Part shown: positions 1 through 8,406 of the stretch, piece by piece
Layout: every line of letters starts with the position of its first letter
How positions within the stretch are numbered: position 1 is the first letter of the stretch
NCBI GenBank assembly: GCA_052034135.1
Contig: JBPOJC010000117.1
Location: 1-37,041, forward strand
From: JAGPKI01 sp052034135
GTDB taxonomy: Bacteria; Caldisericota; Caldisericia; UBA6126; JAGPKI01
DNA: 37,041 nucleotides
Reading direction: 5' to 3'
Notes under the pieces: model-generated
Database searches by the model: none
Told to the model about the DNA's origin: nothing
The model's input: only the letters and a program-made list of their open reading frames with translations
Made by a program: the position numbers and the translations under genes

Positions 1-1322
1 TAATTGAACCAAGAGCAATTGTTATAGAAAAGTCCAATAATACTAAGCAGGATTTTACTGTTAAAAACATAACCAATAATAATGTTAACTTTTCTTTAAG
101 CTATGAACTATTCTTAGATAAGGGAGAGGCCTCCCCAGTATCTATTGAACTAAGCACAAATTCACTTTCTCTATCTCCTGGTTCAAGTGGAAGATTTACT
201 GTTAAGTTTAATATAGATAAAACTAAATTTGAAGGAAGCAGAGTAGAAGGAATAATTAAACTAAATGAACTTCATATTCCATTTATAATATTTAAAGATT
301 CAGTTAGTAAAATTGAAGACCAAATATCAAATATTAAAATTACCCCTAATGAACTTTATTTCACTGAAGATAAACAAACTGATGACGTTGAAATCTCATT
401 TAGCTTAAATTATGGAGAAAATCTTAAATATGAAGATACAAATATTAATTATAATTATGGTACTGTTAAAATTAAAATAGTAGATGAAACAGGAGAAGAA
501 TGGAGTACTATAGCATCATTATCAAATCTTCTTGTTGGAGACTATAAAATACACTGGAACGGAAAAGATAATGATGATAAATACATATTACCAAAAGGTA
601 AATATTATTTTCAATTCAGTACTGAAAAGCATAATTATGATTCTGGTAAGAATGAAATAACCGAAGTTAAAGCCGGACAACAAATTATTAATGTCAAAGA
701 ATCAATTGTTCCTGAACCAATTCCTTTAATAATATCTGCGTACAAAATAGTAGCTCCCAAGCAAGAATTTGACTTTGACATATATCTACCAAAAGCAGAA
801 GAAGTTACAGGTATTACATTTAGCCTTCAATATAGTGCAGATAAGCTTACTTTAAAGAGAGTAATCGAAGGCTATTCACTGAATTCGGATGGTTCTACGG
901 TAAAGGTCTCTGCAGATATTGATGATTCTAAGGGACTTGCCAATATTTCGGCTTTGAGAGATTTCGAAAAAGGTGTAAGTAGCGACAAAGCAAAAATGTT
1001 ATCGATTGTATTTAAACCAATTGAATCTGGAACATTGAAATTTAAACTCAATTCTTGTTTTGTGCTACTCGAAAATAATCAAAAAGTTAAAGCTCAACCA
1101 ATTTATCCAAAAGTAAAAGTTAATAAAAATAGTGATTTTCTACTGTCGGATTTGAATAATGATAAAATAGTTGACCAGTACGATTTATTAGAGTTTTCTA
1201 AAGCTTATGGCTCTAAATTAGGTGATGGAGAATATAATGATAATTGCGACTTCAATCAGGATCAGAGTATAGATATTTTAGACTTAATAACTATATCAAA
1301 TGAGTTTAGTAAATCGATATAA
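1..1322 (+). CDS. C-terminal part of a secreted subtilase-like cohesin/dockerin protein (5' end outside window)
   Basis: The reading frame is open from base 3 to the TAA at 1320-1322, so the true start lies upstream of the window; the first internal start-like codon (TTG, 954) has no ribosome site and should not be used. The visible ~439 residues align by eye with residues ~626-1076 of the subtilase at 11869-15099. They share a beta-rich stretch ending in a HIPFII motif, then a FlgD-like segment with a VGDY-x-HWNGKD motif, then a cohesin-like domain introduced by a PEP linker. The last ~60 residues carry two dockerin-type calcium loops, DLNNDKIVDQYD and DFNQDQSIDILD. No catalytic triad is visible because that part would lie upstream. 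It is probably a paralogous secreted peptidase; that the missing half is an S8 domain is inference from the paralogue. Confidence 0.85.
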   Translation, partial: IEPRAIVIEKSNNTKQDFTVKNITNNNVNFSLSYELFLDKGEASPVSIELSTNSLSLSPGSSGRFTVKFNIDKTKFEGSRVEGIIKLNELHIPFIIFKDSVSKIEDQISNIKITPNELYFTEDKQTDDVEISFSLNYGENLKYEDTNINYNYGTVKIKIVDETGEEWSTIASLSNLLVGDYKIHWNGKDNDDKYILPKGKYYFQFSTEKHNYDSGKNEITEVKAGQQIINVKESIVPEPIPLIISAYKIVAPKQEFDFDIYLPKAEEVTGITFSLQYSADKLTLKRVIEGYSLNSDGSTVKVSADIDDSKGLANISALRDFEKGVSSDKAKMLSIVFKPIESGTLKFKLNSCFVLLENNQKVKAQPIYPKVKVNKNSDFLLSDLNNDKIVDQYDLLEFSKAYGSKLGDGEYNDNCDFNQDQSIDILDLITISNEFSKSI

Positions 1323-1362
1323 ATAATTTATTTAGAATATTTATGTTAGGAGAGCGATCAAA

Positions 1363-1848
1363 ATGGATATAAATGTTTATAAGATTAGAAACGAAAAAAG
1401 TTATAATCTAATTCTTGGGCAAACCCACTTCATAAAGTCTGTACCTGACTTATATGAAGCATTGAGTGAAAGCTCTCCTAACATTAAATTTGGTCTTGCT
1501 TTTTGTGAATCATCAGGTCCATGCCTGCTTAGATTTGCAGGGAATGATAAAGAGCTTATTGATCTCGCAAAAGATAATTTGTATGAAATAAAAGCCGGAC
1601 ACTCTTTTATAATTTTCCTTAAAAATGCTTTTCCTATAAATGTTTTAAACAATATTAAATCTTTACCTGAAGTATGTAGAATATTTTGTGCAACAGCAAA
1701 TCCTGTGGAAGTTATAATTGCTGAAACTGAACAGGGAAGGGGTATCCTTGGAGTAATAGATGGCTTTAAAACAAAGGGAATTGAAACAGATAAAGATATA
1801 GAGGAAAGAAGAGAACTACTCAAAAAAATAGGCTACAGAGAGTCTTAG
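1363..1848 (+). CDS. Adenosine-specific kinase family protein (DUF355 / Adenosine_kin)
   Basis: This 161-residue protein matches the small single-domain family annotated as adenosine-specific kinase (Pfam PF04008), found mainly in archaea and thermophilic bacteria. Visible family features are the central GLAFCESSGPCLLRF stretch, the AGHSFIIFLKNAFPINVLN segment, the ICNP-type motif seen here as IFCATANPVEVIIAE, and the glycine-rich GRGILGVIDG turn before a charged C-terminal helix. Length is usual for the family. The ATG at 1363 follows an AGGAGA ribosome site by about nine bases. It lies 40 bp after the dockerin protein and 37 bp before rubredoxin on the same strand. The nucleoside-binding role is family knowledge; the physiological substrate is not certain. 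Confidence 0.85.
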   Translation: MDINVYKIRNEKSYNLILGQTHFIKSVPDLYEALSESSPNIKFGLAFCESSGPCLLRFAGNDKELIDLAKDNLYEIKAGHSFIIFLKNAFPINVLNNIKSLPEVCRIFCATANPVEVIIAETEQGRGILGVIDGFKTKGIETDKDIEERRELLKKIGYRES

Positions 1849-1885
1849 ATTTTCTTTAATAAGAGAAAGGAGATATAAAAAGAGT

Positions 1886-2065
1886 ATGGAGCAGTGGATT
1901 TGTAACATGTGTGGTTATATTTATGATTTAAACGAGGGAGACCCAACCCAAGAAATTGTTCCAGGTACACCTTTTTCTGAATTACCTGAAGATTGGGTTT
2001 GTCCGGAATGCGGTGCTTCTAAAGTTAATTTTACTGGAATAGATTCTTTAGGAGACGAGTTCTAA
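1886..2065 (+). CDS. Rubredoxin
   Basis: A 59-residue rubredoxin, a cytoplasmic one-electron carrier with a single Fe(SCys)4 centre. The four iron ligands are plain: CNMCG at residues 6-10 and CPECG at 39-43. The conserved aromatic and acidic framework GYIYD (10-14) and ELPEDWVCP (32-40) is present. The ATG at 1886 is preceded by AAAGGAG at 1866-1872, a slightly long 13-base spacing. Rubredoxins are typical of anaerobes, where they serve oxygen or peroxide detoxification; no partner such as rubrerythrin or a flavodiiron protein lies in this window. Its stop codon overlaps the stop codon of the convergent membrane-protein gene by four bases. Confidence 0.95.
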   Translation: MEQWICNMCGYIYDLNEGDPTQEIVPGTPFSELPEDWVCPECGASKVNFTGIDSLGDEF

Positions 2066-2730
2066 ACATTAATAATAAAGAATAAATAGCTTCCCAAATA
2101 AGAAATTATTTTCGGAAGGATATTGCCCCCTATGAGGATAATAATAATTAGTTCTCCATATAATTCTACGTGAGAAATATTTATATTTCTTTTTAAGAGA
2201 GACATGAGAATCAACCAACCATCTAATGGAGGAATGGGCAGAAGAGAAAATAATCCATAATAAATGTTTATTCTTGAAAATAACTTTATAACTGCCGCCA
2301 ATGTTAAAGAAATATTCTCAGCAGGTTTTATTAGTAAAGCAAGAACAAATCCTAATAAAAGATTTAAAATAATTCCACTTAAAACAATTTTAAGCCTTTG
2401 AAGAGTTGATTTATCCTTTAAAACACGATCAGAATTTATTGGTTTTGCCCATCCAAATTTAAAAAATATAAATGGTATCAACCCAATTATATCAACAAAC
2501 TTAAAAGGATTCAAAGTTAAAAACCCTTCAATTTTTTGATTAATATCGCCTGCTTTGTATGCAAAATAAGATTGAATGTATCTATGTAAAGCAATGCAAA
2601 AAAGGGAGAATAATACTACAATTATAGCTTCAAAGCTGAAAATTTTATCAAGAAATATTTCTTTTTGCAAATTATAATAAATAGCTCCAATCATTCCAAA
2701 AAAAAGAAGTATTTTTTCAACTTTCGACAT
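2062..2730 (-). CDS. M50B (site-2 protease) family membrane protein with degenerate active site
   Basis: This 222-residue membrane protein has the layout of short bacterial M50B site-2 proteases: several hydrophobic helices, the family stretch FxTLNPFKFVD followed by FGWAKPI (~92-98), a NLLLGFVLAL helix, and the C-terminal LPIPPLDG motif (164-171) that supplies the third zinc ligand. The zinc-binding HExxH, expected in the second helix, reads HRYIQ (49-53): the catalytic glutamate and second histidine are both replaced. D170 of PPLDG remains. It is therefore probably inactive as a peptidase and may bind or scaffold membrane substrates, which is inference. The start overlaps the end of the upstream DHH/CCA gene by 14 bases, so the two are likely translationally coupled. 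Confidence 0.8.
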   Translation of the reverse strand: MSKVEKILLFFGMIGAIYYNLQKEIFLDKIFSFEAIIVVLFSLFCIALHRYIQSYFAYKAGDINQKIEGFLTLNPFKFVDIIGLIPFIFFKFGWAKPINSDRVLKDKSTLQRLKIVLSGIILNLLLGFVLALLIKPAENISLTLAAVIKLFSRINIYYGLFSLLPIPPLDGWLILMSLLKRNINISHVELYGELIIIILIGGNILPKIISYLGSYLFFIINV

Positions 2731-5383
2731 TACTTAAATCCTTTCCAGCCAAAGATAAAGACGCCTTTATTTCATCATCTTTATCTTTTATTATTCCATC
2801 GTATTTCATAAAAGTAAGTTTTCTTATAATTTTTCCTAATTTTTCTCTTTTAGCATTTGTAATTTTAGCGATTTCATTACCGCTTAACTCCAATTTGATA
2901 GGTTTTAATTCATTTTTATACTTCAGTAATTTATCTAAATCTTCACTCTTTAACAGGCTTCCAAGCATAACAAGTTCTTCATCTGAAAGATTGCTCAATA
3001 CTTCTGCTATCTCAGAATTTTTAGTAGCTTTTGAGAGTTTTTTAACTAATATTTTGTAATTTTTCCTAAAGTTTAAAGCAATTTTGATTTCCTTTTTCCC
3101 GGCCTTAAGTCTTTCAAGAATATCACAAGTTTCATCGTCTGTAAGATTTAAAGTTAGAATAACAATATAAGGAAACCATTTTTTCTTGGGTTTTATTAAT
3201 TTTATTAATTTAGATGCACTCTCTAATTTCTTGATAAGACTTTTATTGATTTTTATATTTCCTGAAAGAATTCTAAGAGCATTTAGCTCACTTAATCTTT
3301 TAATAACAGATGGGTTATAATTGACTTCCTCAAGGAGATTTACGAATTCAGATAAAATTCTAAACTTTGAAATTCTTTCAAATATTCCTATATTCATAGC
3401 ATTAATAGCAGCTTCTTCGGTCTCTTTATCCATTTTGAAGCCATATTTAAATTCATATTCCACTGCACGTAATATCCTTGAAGGATCTTCTATAAAACTT
3501 AATTTATGTAATATTTTAATTTTTTTGTTTATTATATCTTCGTAGCAATTGAAATAATCAATTATTTCACCAAATGTTTTATGATTTAATGAAGCTGCTA
3601 AAGCATTAATTGTAAAATCTCTTCTATAGAGGTCTTCTCTTAATGAACCAATGCTTACCGTGGGAAGCGCAGCTGGATATTCATAATATTCTTTTCTTGT
3701 TAAGGCTATATCAAATACAAGGTTATCGCTAAGTTGAATTTTTGCTGTATTAAAAGTTTTATTTATGGTTATTTTTTTGTCTTCAAATTTTTCACTTTTA
3801 CGAACATTTTCTACGAATTTATAAAAATCTTTATCAATTAATATATCAAAATCTTTACATTCATAACCCAATATTAAATTTCTAATAGAACCTCCTACTA
3901 AATAAACATTTATAGTTAGTTCATCCCCGATTTTTCCAAGAAACTTTAAATATTCCATCACCTCATCCGATAATTCATTAATTAAAAGATCCTTTATATT
4001 TTTCTTTTTAAATGCGGAATTTTCATAAAACTTGCTTTTCCTCTCTTTTTCTATTCCATAGAGTGCTCTCAATAAATCTGAACGAGTTATTATGCCTACA
4101 ATTTTTTTCGATTTAACAACAGGCAATCTTCCATAATTTTTTTCAATCATTATTTTTTCTGCATCTTTTATAGATATTTCTGATGGTATTGTTTTAGGAT
4201 TTTTAGACATGTAATAGCTTACAGGCATTTTTTTGAGTTTTTCCTCACTAATTCTACCTATATCTCTTCTCGAAATTATACCAACCAACTTTTCATCAAC
4301 TACAACAGGTAGCCCCGAGTAACCATATCTTAACATGAGTTTCAAGGCTTCTTCAGCAGAAGTATCTGGAGTTATTACTTTAACAGGGGAACTCATAAAA
4401 TCTTCTACTCTTCTTGTTGATTTAGTATTTTTTTTAACTTCTCTCAAAACACGTAGAACTAAAGAGTTCAAATCTTCAGTATTTTTTTGAATAAATGCAG
4501 AAGCAGCTTGAGGATGACCTCCTCCTCCAAGGCTCTCTATTGTTTTACCAACATTTACAATATTTGCGTCTCTTGATCTTCCAATTATCAGGACATCATC
4601 TTTAAATTTAGTTATTGTAAAAAGCGCATCTACGTCAGTTGTTTCTATAAGTTTATGAGTAAGGAATGACACGCCTTCGACATATGTTTCAACACTCACA
4701 GGACAAATTGCAATATTCACACCCTTTATCTCTACAGTTTCAATTGCATCTAAAAATTTGCCAAACAACTCTTTTTGTAGTTCATTAAGAGCAGGAGAAA
4801 CAAATTCAGAAACAATTGTGAGCTTCCCACCCTTTTTAAGGAAGTATGCACAAGCTTCAAGATCTTTTTCAGAAGTTGAAGAAAAAGTTAATGAACCTGT
4901 ATCTTCATAAATACCTAATAAAAATAAAGTTGCTTCTACCTGGTTAAAATTAATATTTTTTTCCTTTATAAGCTCATAGAGGATTGTCATTGTACTACCA
5001 TATTTTTTAATAGTCGCTTCATTAAATTTTGATTGATTTTCCACTGGGTGGTGGTCGAAAACTGAAATATATAAATCTCTTTTTAAGGTTTCTTCGTATA
5101 GAGGTTTAATTCGAGAAATGTCTTGTGTATCAACTAAATATACTTCACTAACATTTTCGAATGAGATTTCATCAGCAGAATATAGATTTAGATAATCTTT
5201 ATAAATTGAAATAAATCTTTGAACCTCTATCTCGCTTGATGTGCTTAAAACTGGTATCGTCCCAGGAAATAATTTTGAAACGGCAACTGTTGAAGCTAAC
5301 GCATCAAAATCAGCATAATGATGAGAAATACCAATTTTGTTGGGACTTAATTTTATTCTTTTTCTATTTCGCTTCTGAACCAT
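2717..5383 (-). CDS. DHH/DHHA1-CBS-CBS-tRNA nucleotidyltransferase (CCA- or A-adding) fusion protein
   Basis: An 888-residue fusion. Residues ~15-315 form a DHH phosphoesterase: HHYADFDALA (21-30), DTQD (85-88), the DHHP signature (110-113), EDTG (160-163) and the DHHA1 motif GGGGHPQAAS (286-295). Two CBS domains follow (~325-380 and ~388-443). Residues ~465-888 are a class II nucleotidyltransferase: GGSIRN (497-502), the metal-binding DFD (511-513), RRDFTINALA (587-596) and EDPSRILRA (632-640), then a helical C-terminus. This domain order is known from Aquifex- and Thermotoga-type enzymes, some of which add only A while a separate protein adds CC. The usual GGxVRD ends in N here. The tRNA-Arg in this window lacks an encoded CCA, so an adding enzyme is needed. 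The start overlaps the H-like gene by 31 bases. Confidence 0.92.
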   Translation of the reverse strand: MVQKRNRKRIKLSPNKIGISHHYADFDALASTVAVSKLFPGTIPVLSTSSEIEVQRFISIYKDYLNLYSADEISFENVSEVYLVDTQDISRIKPLYEETLKRDLYISVFDHHPVENQSKFNEATIKKYGSTMTILYELIKEKNINFNQVEATLFLLGIYEDTGSLTFSSTSEKDLEACAYFLKKGGKLTIVSEFVSPALNELQKELFGKFLDAIETVEIKGVNIAICPVSVETYVEGVSFLTHKLIETTDVDALFTITKFKDDVLIIGRSRDANIVNVGKTIESLGGGGHPQAASAFIQKNTEDLNSLVLRVLREVKKNTKSTRRVEDFMSSPVKVITPDTSAEEALKLMLRYGYSGLPVVVDEKLVGIISRRDIGRISEEKLKKMPVSYYMSKNPKTIPSEISIKDAEKIMIEKNYGRLPVVKSKKIVGIITRSDLLRALYGIEKERKSKFYENSAFKKKNIKDLLINELSDEVMEYLKFLGKIGDELTINVYLVGGSIRNLILGYECKDFDILIDKDFYKFVENVRKSEKFEDKKITINKTFNTAKIQLSDNLVFDIALTRKEYYEYPAALPTVSIGSLREDLYRRDFTINALAASLNHKTFGEIIDYFNCYEDIINKKIKILHKLSFIEDPSRILRAVEYEFKYGFKMDKETEEAAINAMNIGIFERISKFRILSEFVNLLEEVNYNPSVIKRLSELNALRILSGNIKINKSLIKKLESASKLIKLIKPKKKWFPYIVILTLNLTDDETCDILERLKAGKKEIKIALNFRKNYKILVKKLSKATKNSEIAEVLSNLSDEELVMLGSLLKSEDLDKLLKYKNELKPIKLELSGNEIAKITNAKREKLGKIIRKLTFMKYDGIIKDKDDEIKASLSLAGKDLSNVES

Positions 5384-5781
5384 TCCTCTGCTTGCTCGCC
5401 TGATAATAATTTTTCAACTGCTATTAGTTTTTTCACTTCATTATTATTTTCTAATTCTATTTCTACTAACCAGCCATCATCATAATTGCTATCAATTAAC
5501 AAATCTGGATCATATTCAATATCTTCATTTAGGTTTACAATTTTACCAGAAAATGGAGATTCTATTTCTAAACTTTCAGAATCGAAGTAAATTGTGGCTA
5601 CTGTATCTGAAACTTCTACTTCGTTATCAATATAAGTTAATTCAATATTTGTAATTTCTTCAAGCTTATCTATTAGATAACTATCGACCCCGATTCTTGC
5701 GATATTTCCTTTAATACTAATCCATAAATGCTGTTTTGTATAGAATAGGTCTTCTCTAAATTCATATTTTCCAATTCGCAT
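5353..5781 (-). CDS. Glycine cleavage H-protein-like protein lacking the lipoyl lysine
   Basis: The 142-residue protein has the H-protein/lipoyl-domain layout: YTKQHLWI near the N-terminus (family YTxEHEWV), a GVDSYLIDKLEEI segment, PFSGKIVNLNE (76-86) and the closing DDGWLVEIEL (101-110). In genuine GcvH the lipoyl lysine sits in an ESVKA motif eight residues before the conserved proline; the aligned stretch here is YFDSESLEIESP, with serine at about residue 68 and no lysine in the loop. It therefore cannot carry lipoate at the normal site. No gcvT, gcvP or lipoate ligase gene is in the window. It is first in an operon with the DHH-CCA fusion and M50-like genes, which suggests a non-canonical role. 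The function is unknown. Confidence 0.75.
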   Translation of the reverse strand: MRIGKYEFREDLFYTKQHLWISIKGNIARIGVDSYLIDKLEEITNIELTYIDNEVEVSDTVATIYFDSESLEIESPFSGKIVNLNEDIEYDPDLLIDSNYDDGWLVEIELENNNEVKKLIAVEKLLSGEQAEEWFRSEIEKE

Positions 5782-5903
5782 ACTACTTTAATAAACCTCC
5801 ACTTTATAAAGCAAATTCTCTAAATATACTAATAAATATAATAGAAAATAAAATGACTAAAAGTGAAAAAGTCAAAAAAGAAAGAAGGTTTTAGGTTAAA
5901 AAT

Positions 5904-6836
5904 ATGGAAAAGCCAATATTTAGTAAAGATTTAACAAACATAAAAGATCTCAATGACGATAACATAGACTATATTTTTAATGTTAGCGAACAAATGCTTC
6001 AGTCGATTGAAAATGATGATAAACTAAACATATGTAATGGAAAAATTCTTGCAACATTATTTTATGAACCATCCACAAGGACAAGACTTTCTTTTGAATC
6101 TGCGATGATGAGGCTTGGAGGCTCAGTGATAGGTTTTTCTGGAGTTGAAAGCTCCTCTGTGGCTAAAGGTGAATCTTTAGGTGATACAATTAGAACTGTT
6201 GCAAACTACTCTGATATAATTGCGATTAGGCATCCATCCGAAGGAGCAGCAAGAGTTGCAGCAGAATATTCTAAAGTACCAGTTATAAATGCAGGAGACG
6301 GTGGACATCAGCATCCGACTCAAACTCTCCTTGACCTTTTCACTATAAAAAAGAAAAAAGGCACAATAAAAGGATTAAATGTTATGCTTGCAGGCGATTT
6401 AAAGTTTGGTAGAACCACTCATTCTCTTGCTCTTGCTTTAGCAAGGTTTGGAGTAAATTTATTCTTTTCTTCTCCTCCAGGGCTTGATATGCCAGATTAT
6501 ATCATAAGGACGTTAAAAGAAGAATATGGCATTAACTCATATATAAGTAATGATATTAGGGATTATATAAATGAGGTTGATGTTATTTATATGACAAGAG
6601 TACAACGTGAAAGATTGGTAGAAGCTGAATATTTAAAATATAGGGGAAGTTATATCCTAACAAAAGAAGTATTAAAAGAAGTTAAAAAAGATGCAATAAT
6701 AATGCATCCCCTACCAAGAGTTGACGAAATTTCTAAAGAGGTTGATTTGGATAGTAGGGCAGTTTACTTTGAGCAAGCATTTTTTGGTGTTCCAGTGAGA
6801 ATGGCACTAATTTCTATATTATTGGGGGTAAAATAA
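5904..6836 (+). CDS. pyrB: Aspartate carbamoyltransferase catalytic chain
   Basis: PyrB condenses carbamoyl phosphate with L-aspartate in the first committed step of pyrimidine synthesis. The 310-residue protein has normal length and all key motifs: the carbamoyl-phosphate site STRTR (57-61) inside FYEPSTRTRLSFE, the HQHPTQTLLDLFTI motif, and the aspartate-side MHPLPRVDEI near the C-terminus. HPLPR, with Arg, distinguishes it from ornithine carbamoyltransferases, which have HCLP, as the enzyme at 20082-21014 does. The start at 5904 has the weak upstream signal AAAGAAGG. The 122 bp before it, divergent from the H-like gene, contain AT-rich TATAAT/TATACT boxes but no convincing -35. pyrI begins on the very next base after its stop, which supports co-translation and the E. 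coli-type heteromeric holoenzyme. Confidence 0.97.
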   Translation: MEKPIFSKDLTNIKDLNDDNIDYIFNVSEQMLQSIENDDKLNICNGKILATLFYEPSTRTRLSFESAMMRLGGSVIGFSGVESSSVAKGESLGDTIRTVANYSDIIAIRHPSEGAARVAAEYSKVPVINAGDGGHQHPTQTLLDLFTIKKKKGTIKGLNVMLAGDLKFGRTTHSLALALARFGVNLFFSSPPGLDMPDYIIRTLKEEYGINSYISNDIRDYINEVDVIYMTRVQRERLVEAEYLKYRGSYILTKEVLKEVKKDAIIMHPLPRVDEISKEVDLDSRAVYFEQAFFGVPVRMALISILLGVK

Positions 6837-7265
6837 ATGAAAATGCAGATGGTTACAAATGGAACAGTAATTGATCATCTTCCAGTTGGCAAAGGGCTAA
6901 GGTGTTATGAGTTATTAAAAAGACATAATTTAGGGGATGTTATGGTTATAATTTTCTTAAATGTCCCCTCAGAAAGATTAAAGAGGAAAGATATGATTAA
7001 AATTGAAGGTTTTTACCTCGACGAAGAGACTTCAACTTATCTTTCTTTAATTGCTCCCCACGCAACAATAAATATTATTAATGATTCTAAAGTGGTAAAA
7101 AAAATTAATCCAATACTACCAAAAGAGATAAAAGGCTTAATCAAGTGTATTAATTCAAGGTGCATAACAAATACAGAAGGTTATAACCCAGAGTATGAAG
7201 TAAAATCCGTTGATCCTGTAATACTCAAATGCAAATACTGCGAGTTTGAATTTGCACCGGAATAA
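6837..7265 (+). CDS. pyrI: Aspartate carbamoyltransferase regulatory chain
   Basis: PyrI is the allosteric subunit that binds ATP/CTP and, through a zinc domain, contacts PyrB. The 142-residue protein shows the N-terminal nucleotide-binding part (NGTVIDHLPVGKG, 8-20, and the later EGFYLDEE and LSLIAPHATINII) and the zinc domain with four cysteines: CINSRC and, after ~25 residues, CKYC near the C-terminus. Length is slightly under the E. coli 153 residues. Its ATG at 6837 follows the pyrB TAA with no spacer. Separate PyrB and PyrI chains are known in enterics and several other bacteria and archaea. Feedback control by CTP is expected from the family but cannot be read from sequence. The 166 bp after it, up to the convergent recombinase gene, are AT-rich with no clear terminator. 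Confidence 0.96.
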   Translation: MKMQMVTNGTVIDHLPVGKGLRCYELLKRHNLGDVMVIIFLNVPSERLKRKDMIKIEGFYLDEETSTYLSLIAPHATINIINDSKVVKKINPILPKEIKGLIKCINSRCITNTEGYNPEYEVKSVDPVILKCKYCEFEFAPE

Positions 7266-7431
7266 ATTATTATAATAAATAATTATTAGAAAATCTCTTT
7301 AAAATAATTTACATAAAAACTTTATAGATATTAACTTTTTGTTAGTTTCTTAATTAAAAGTATTTAATTTTTAAACATTCACACAAAATTATTCAGTTTT
7401 TTAAGTTTTAATTTTGATAGAATCTTACTTT

Positions 7432-8403
7432 CTAATCAATATCACCAGAACTTAACAATTTATCGATTTTACGTTCGGGAGCATTAAGAATTCTATTCAC
7501 ATTATGAGCATAAATCAGGGTGGTGTTTATGTTTGAATGTCTTCCTAATGCTTGAGCTTCTTGAATTGTAGCTCCAGCCTGCAAGGCAAGGGTAATTGCA
7601 GTATGCCTTAAACTGTGAGCTGTTAATCTCTTGTTATTAATTCCAGCGTTTCTAAGACGTGTCTTAACTATGCGAGACACAGAGCGTGTAGTTAATCTTT
7701 CATTGTTGTTTCTAAGGCTTACCGAGGCAAAGAGAGGCTCAGAATCAGATTTCACATTTCTTAAAGAAAGATAATCATATATAGGATCTAATGTATCAGG
7801 AGTTAATACTACAAATTCATCTTTTACTTCTCTACCTTTTCCCTGTATCCACAAAACTGCTTCTCCGCCTTCCTGTCTGATATCAGAAACATCGGCTCTG
7901 ACAACTTCTATTGTTCTAAGGCCTGTTCTTATCAATAGATTTATAATTGCATAGTCTCTCTTGCCTTTAAGGGAATCTCTTGGTATGCTCGATAAAAGAC
8001 TCTTTATTTGATGAAGAACTAAAGGGTCCTTTCTAAAACCTTTTGCCCTTTTTGCTCCTTTTATTCCTTTCGCAATGTTTGGATATCCTTTTTTGCTTTC
8101 TAACCACTCAAAAAATTTCCTCACAATTAATACATAACTTGAAACAGTCAATGGTGATAAAGCTTTCTCTTCTGTTAAATATTTCTTATAATTCAAAATA
8201 TCTTCTCTTGTAAGATTAATTCTACCTTCTAAATTGTTGTACCAGTATTCAATGAATTGCTTCATCTCTCTGCTATATGTTTCTTTTGAAGACTTTTTAA
8301 CATCTAAATCATTAATAAAGACAGCAACAAAATTTTGGATTGAATCAAATGTAGGTTGAATAGATTTGGATATACTTACTTCTATAGGATTTTCATTTTC
8401 CAT
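7432..8403 (-). CDS. Tyrosine recombinase (XerC/XerD-like integrase)
   Basis: A 323-residue site-specific tyrosine recombinase. Residues ~18-105 form the SAM-like core-binding domain and ~125-305 the catalytic domain. All catalytic residues are visible: R163 (TGLRTIE), K189 (QGKGR), H263 and R266 (AHSLRH), H289 (LGRHSN) and the nucleophile Y298 (TTLIYAH). Length is close to XerC/D at about 300, with a short N-terminal extension and a ~25-residue tail after Tyr. It starts three bases after the stop of the unknown gene 8407-9006, so the two are one transcription unit, and tRNA-Arg lies just upstream on the same strand. It could be the chromosome dimer resolvase or the integrase of a small element; no second attachment-site copy was found to support the latter. 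Confidence 0.92.
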   Translation of the reverse strand: MENENPIEVSISKSIQPTFDSIQNFVAVFINDLDVKKSSKETYSREMKQFIEYWYNNLEGRINLTREDILNYKKYLTEEKALSPLTVSSYVLIVRKFFEWLESKKGYPNIAKGIKGAKRAKGFRKDPLVLHQIKSLLSSIPRDSLKGKRDYAIINLLIRTGLRTIEVVRADVSDIRQEGGEAVLWIQGKGREVKDEFVVLTPDTLDPIYDYLSLRNVKSDSEPLFASVSLRNNNERLTTRSVSRIVKTRLRNAGINNKRLTAHSLRHTAITLALQAGATIQEAQALGRHSNINTTLIYAHNVNRILNAPERKIDKLLSSGDID

Positions 8404-8406
8404 TTT

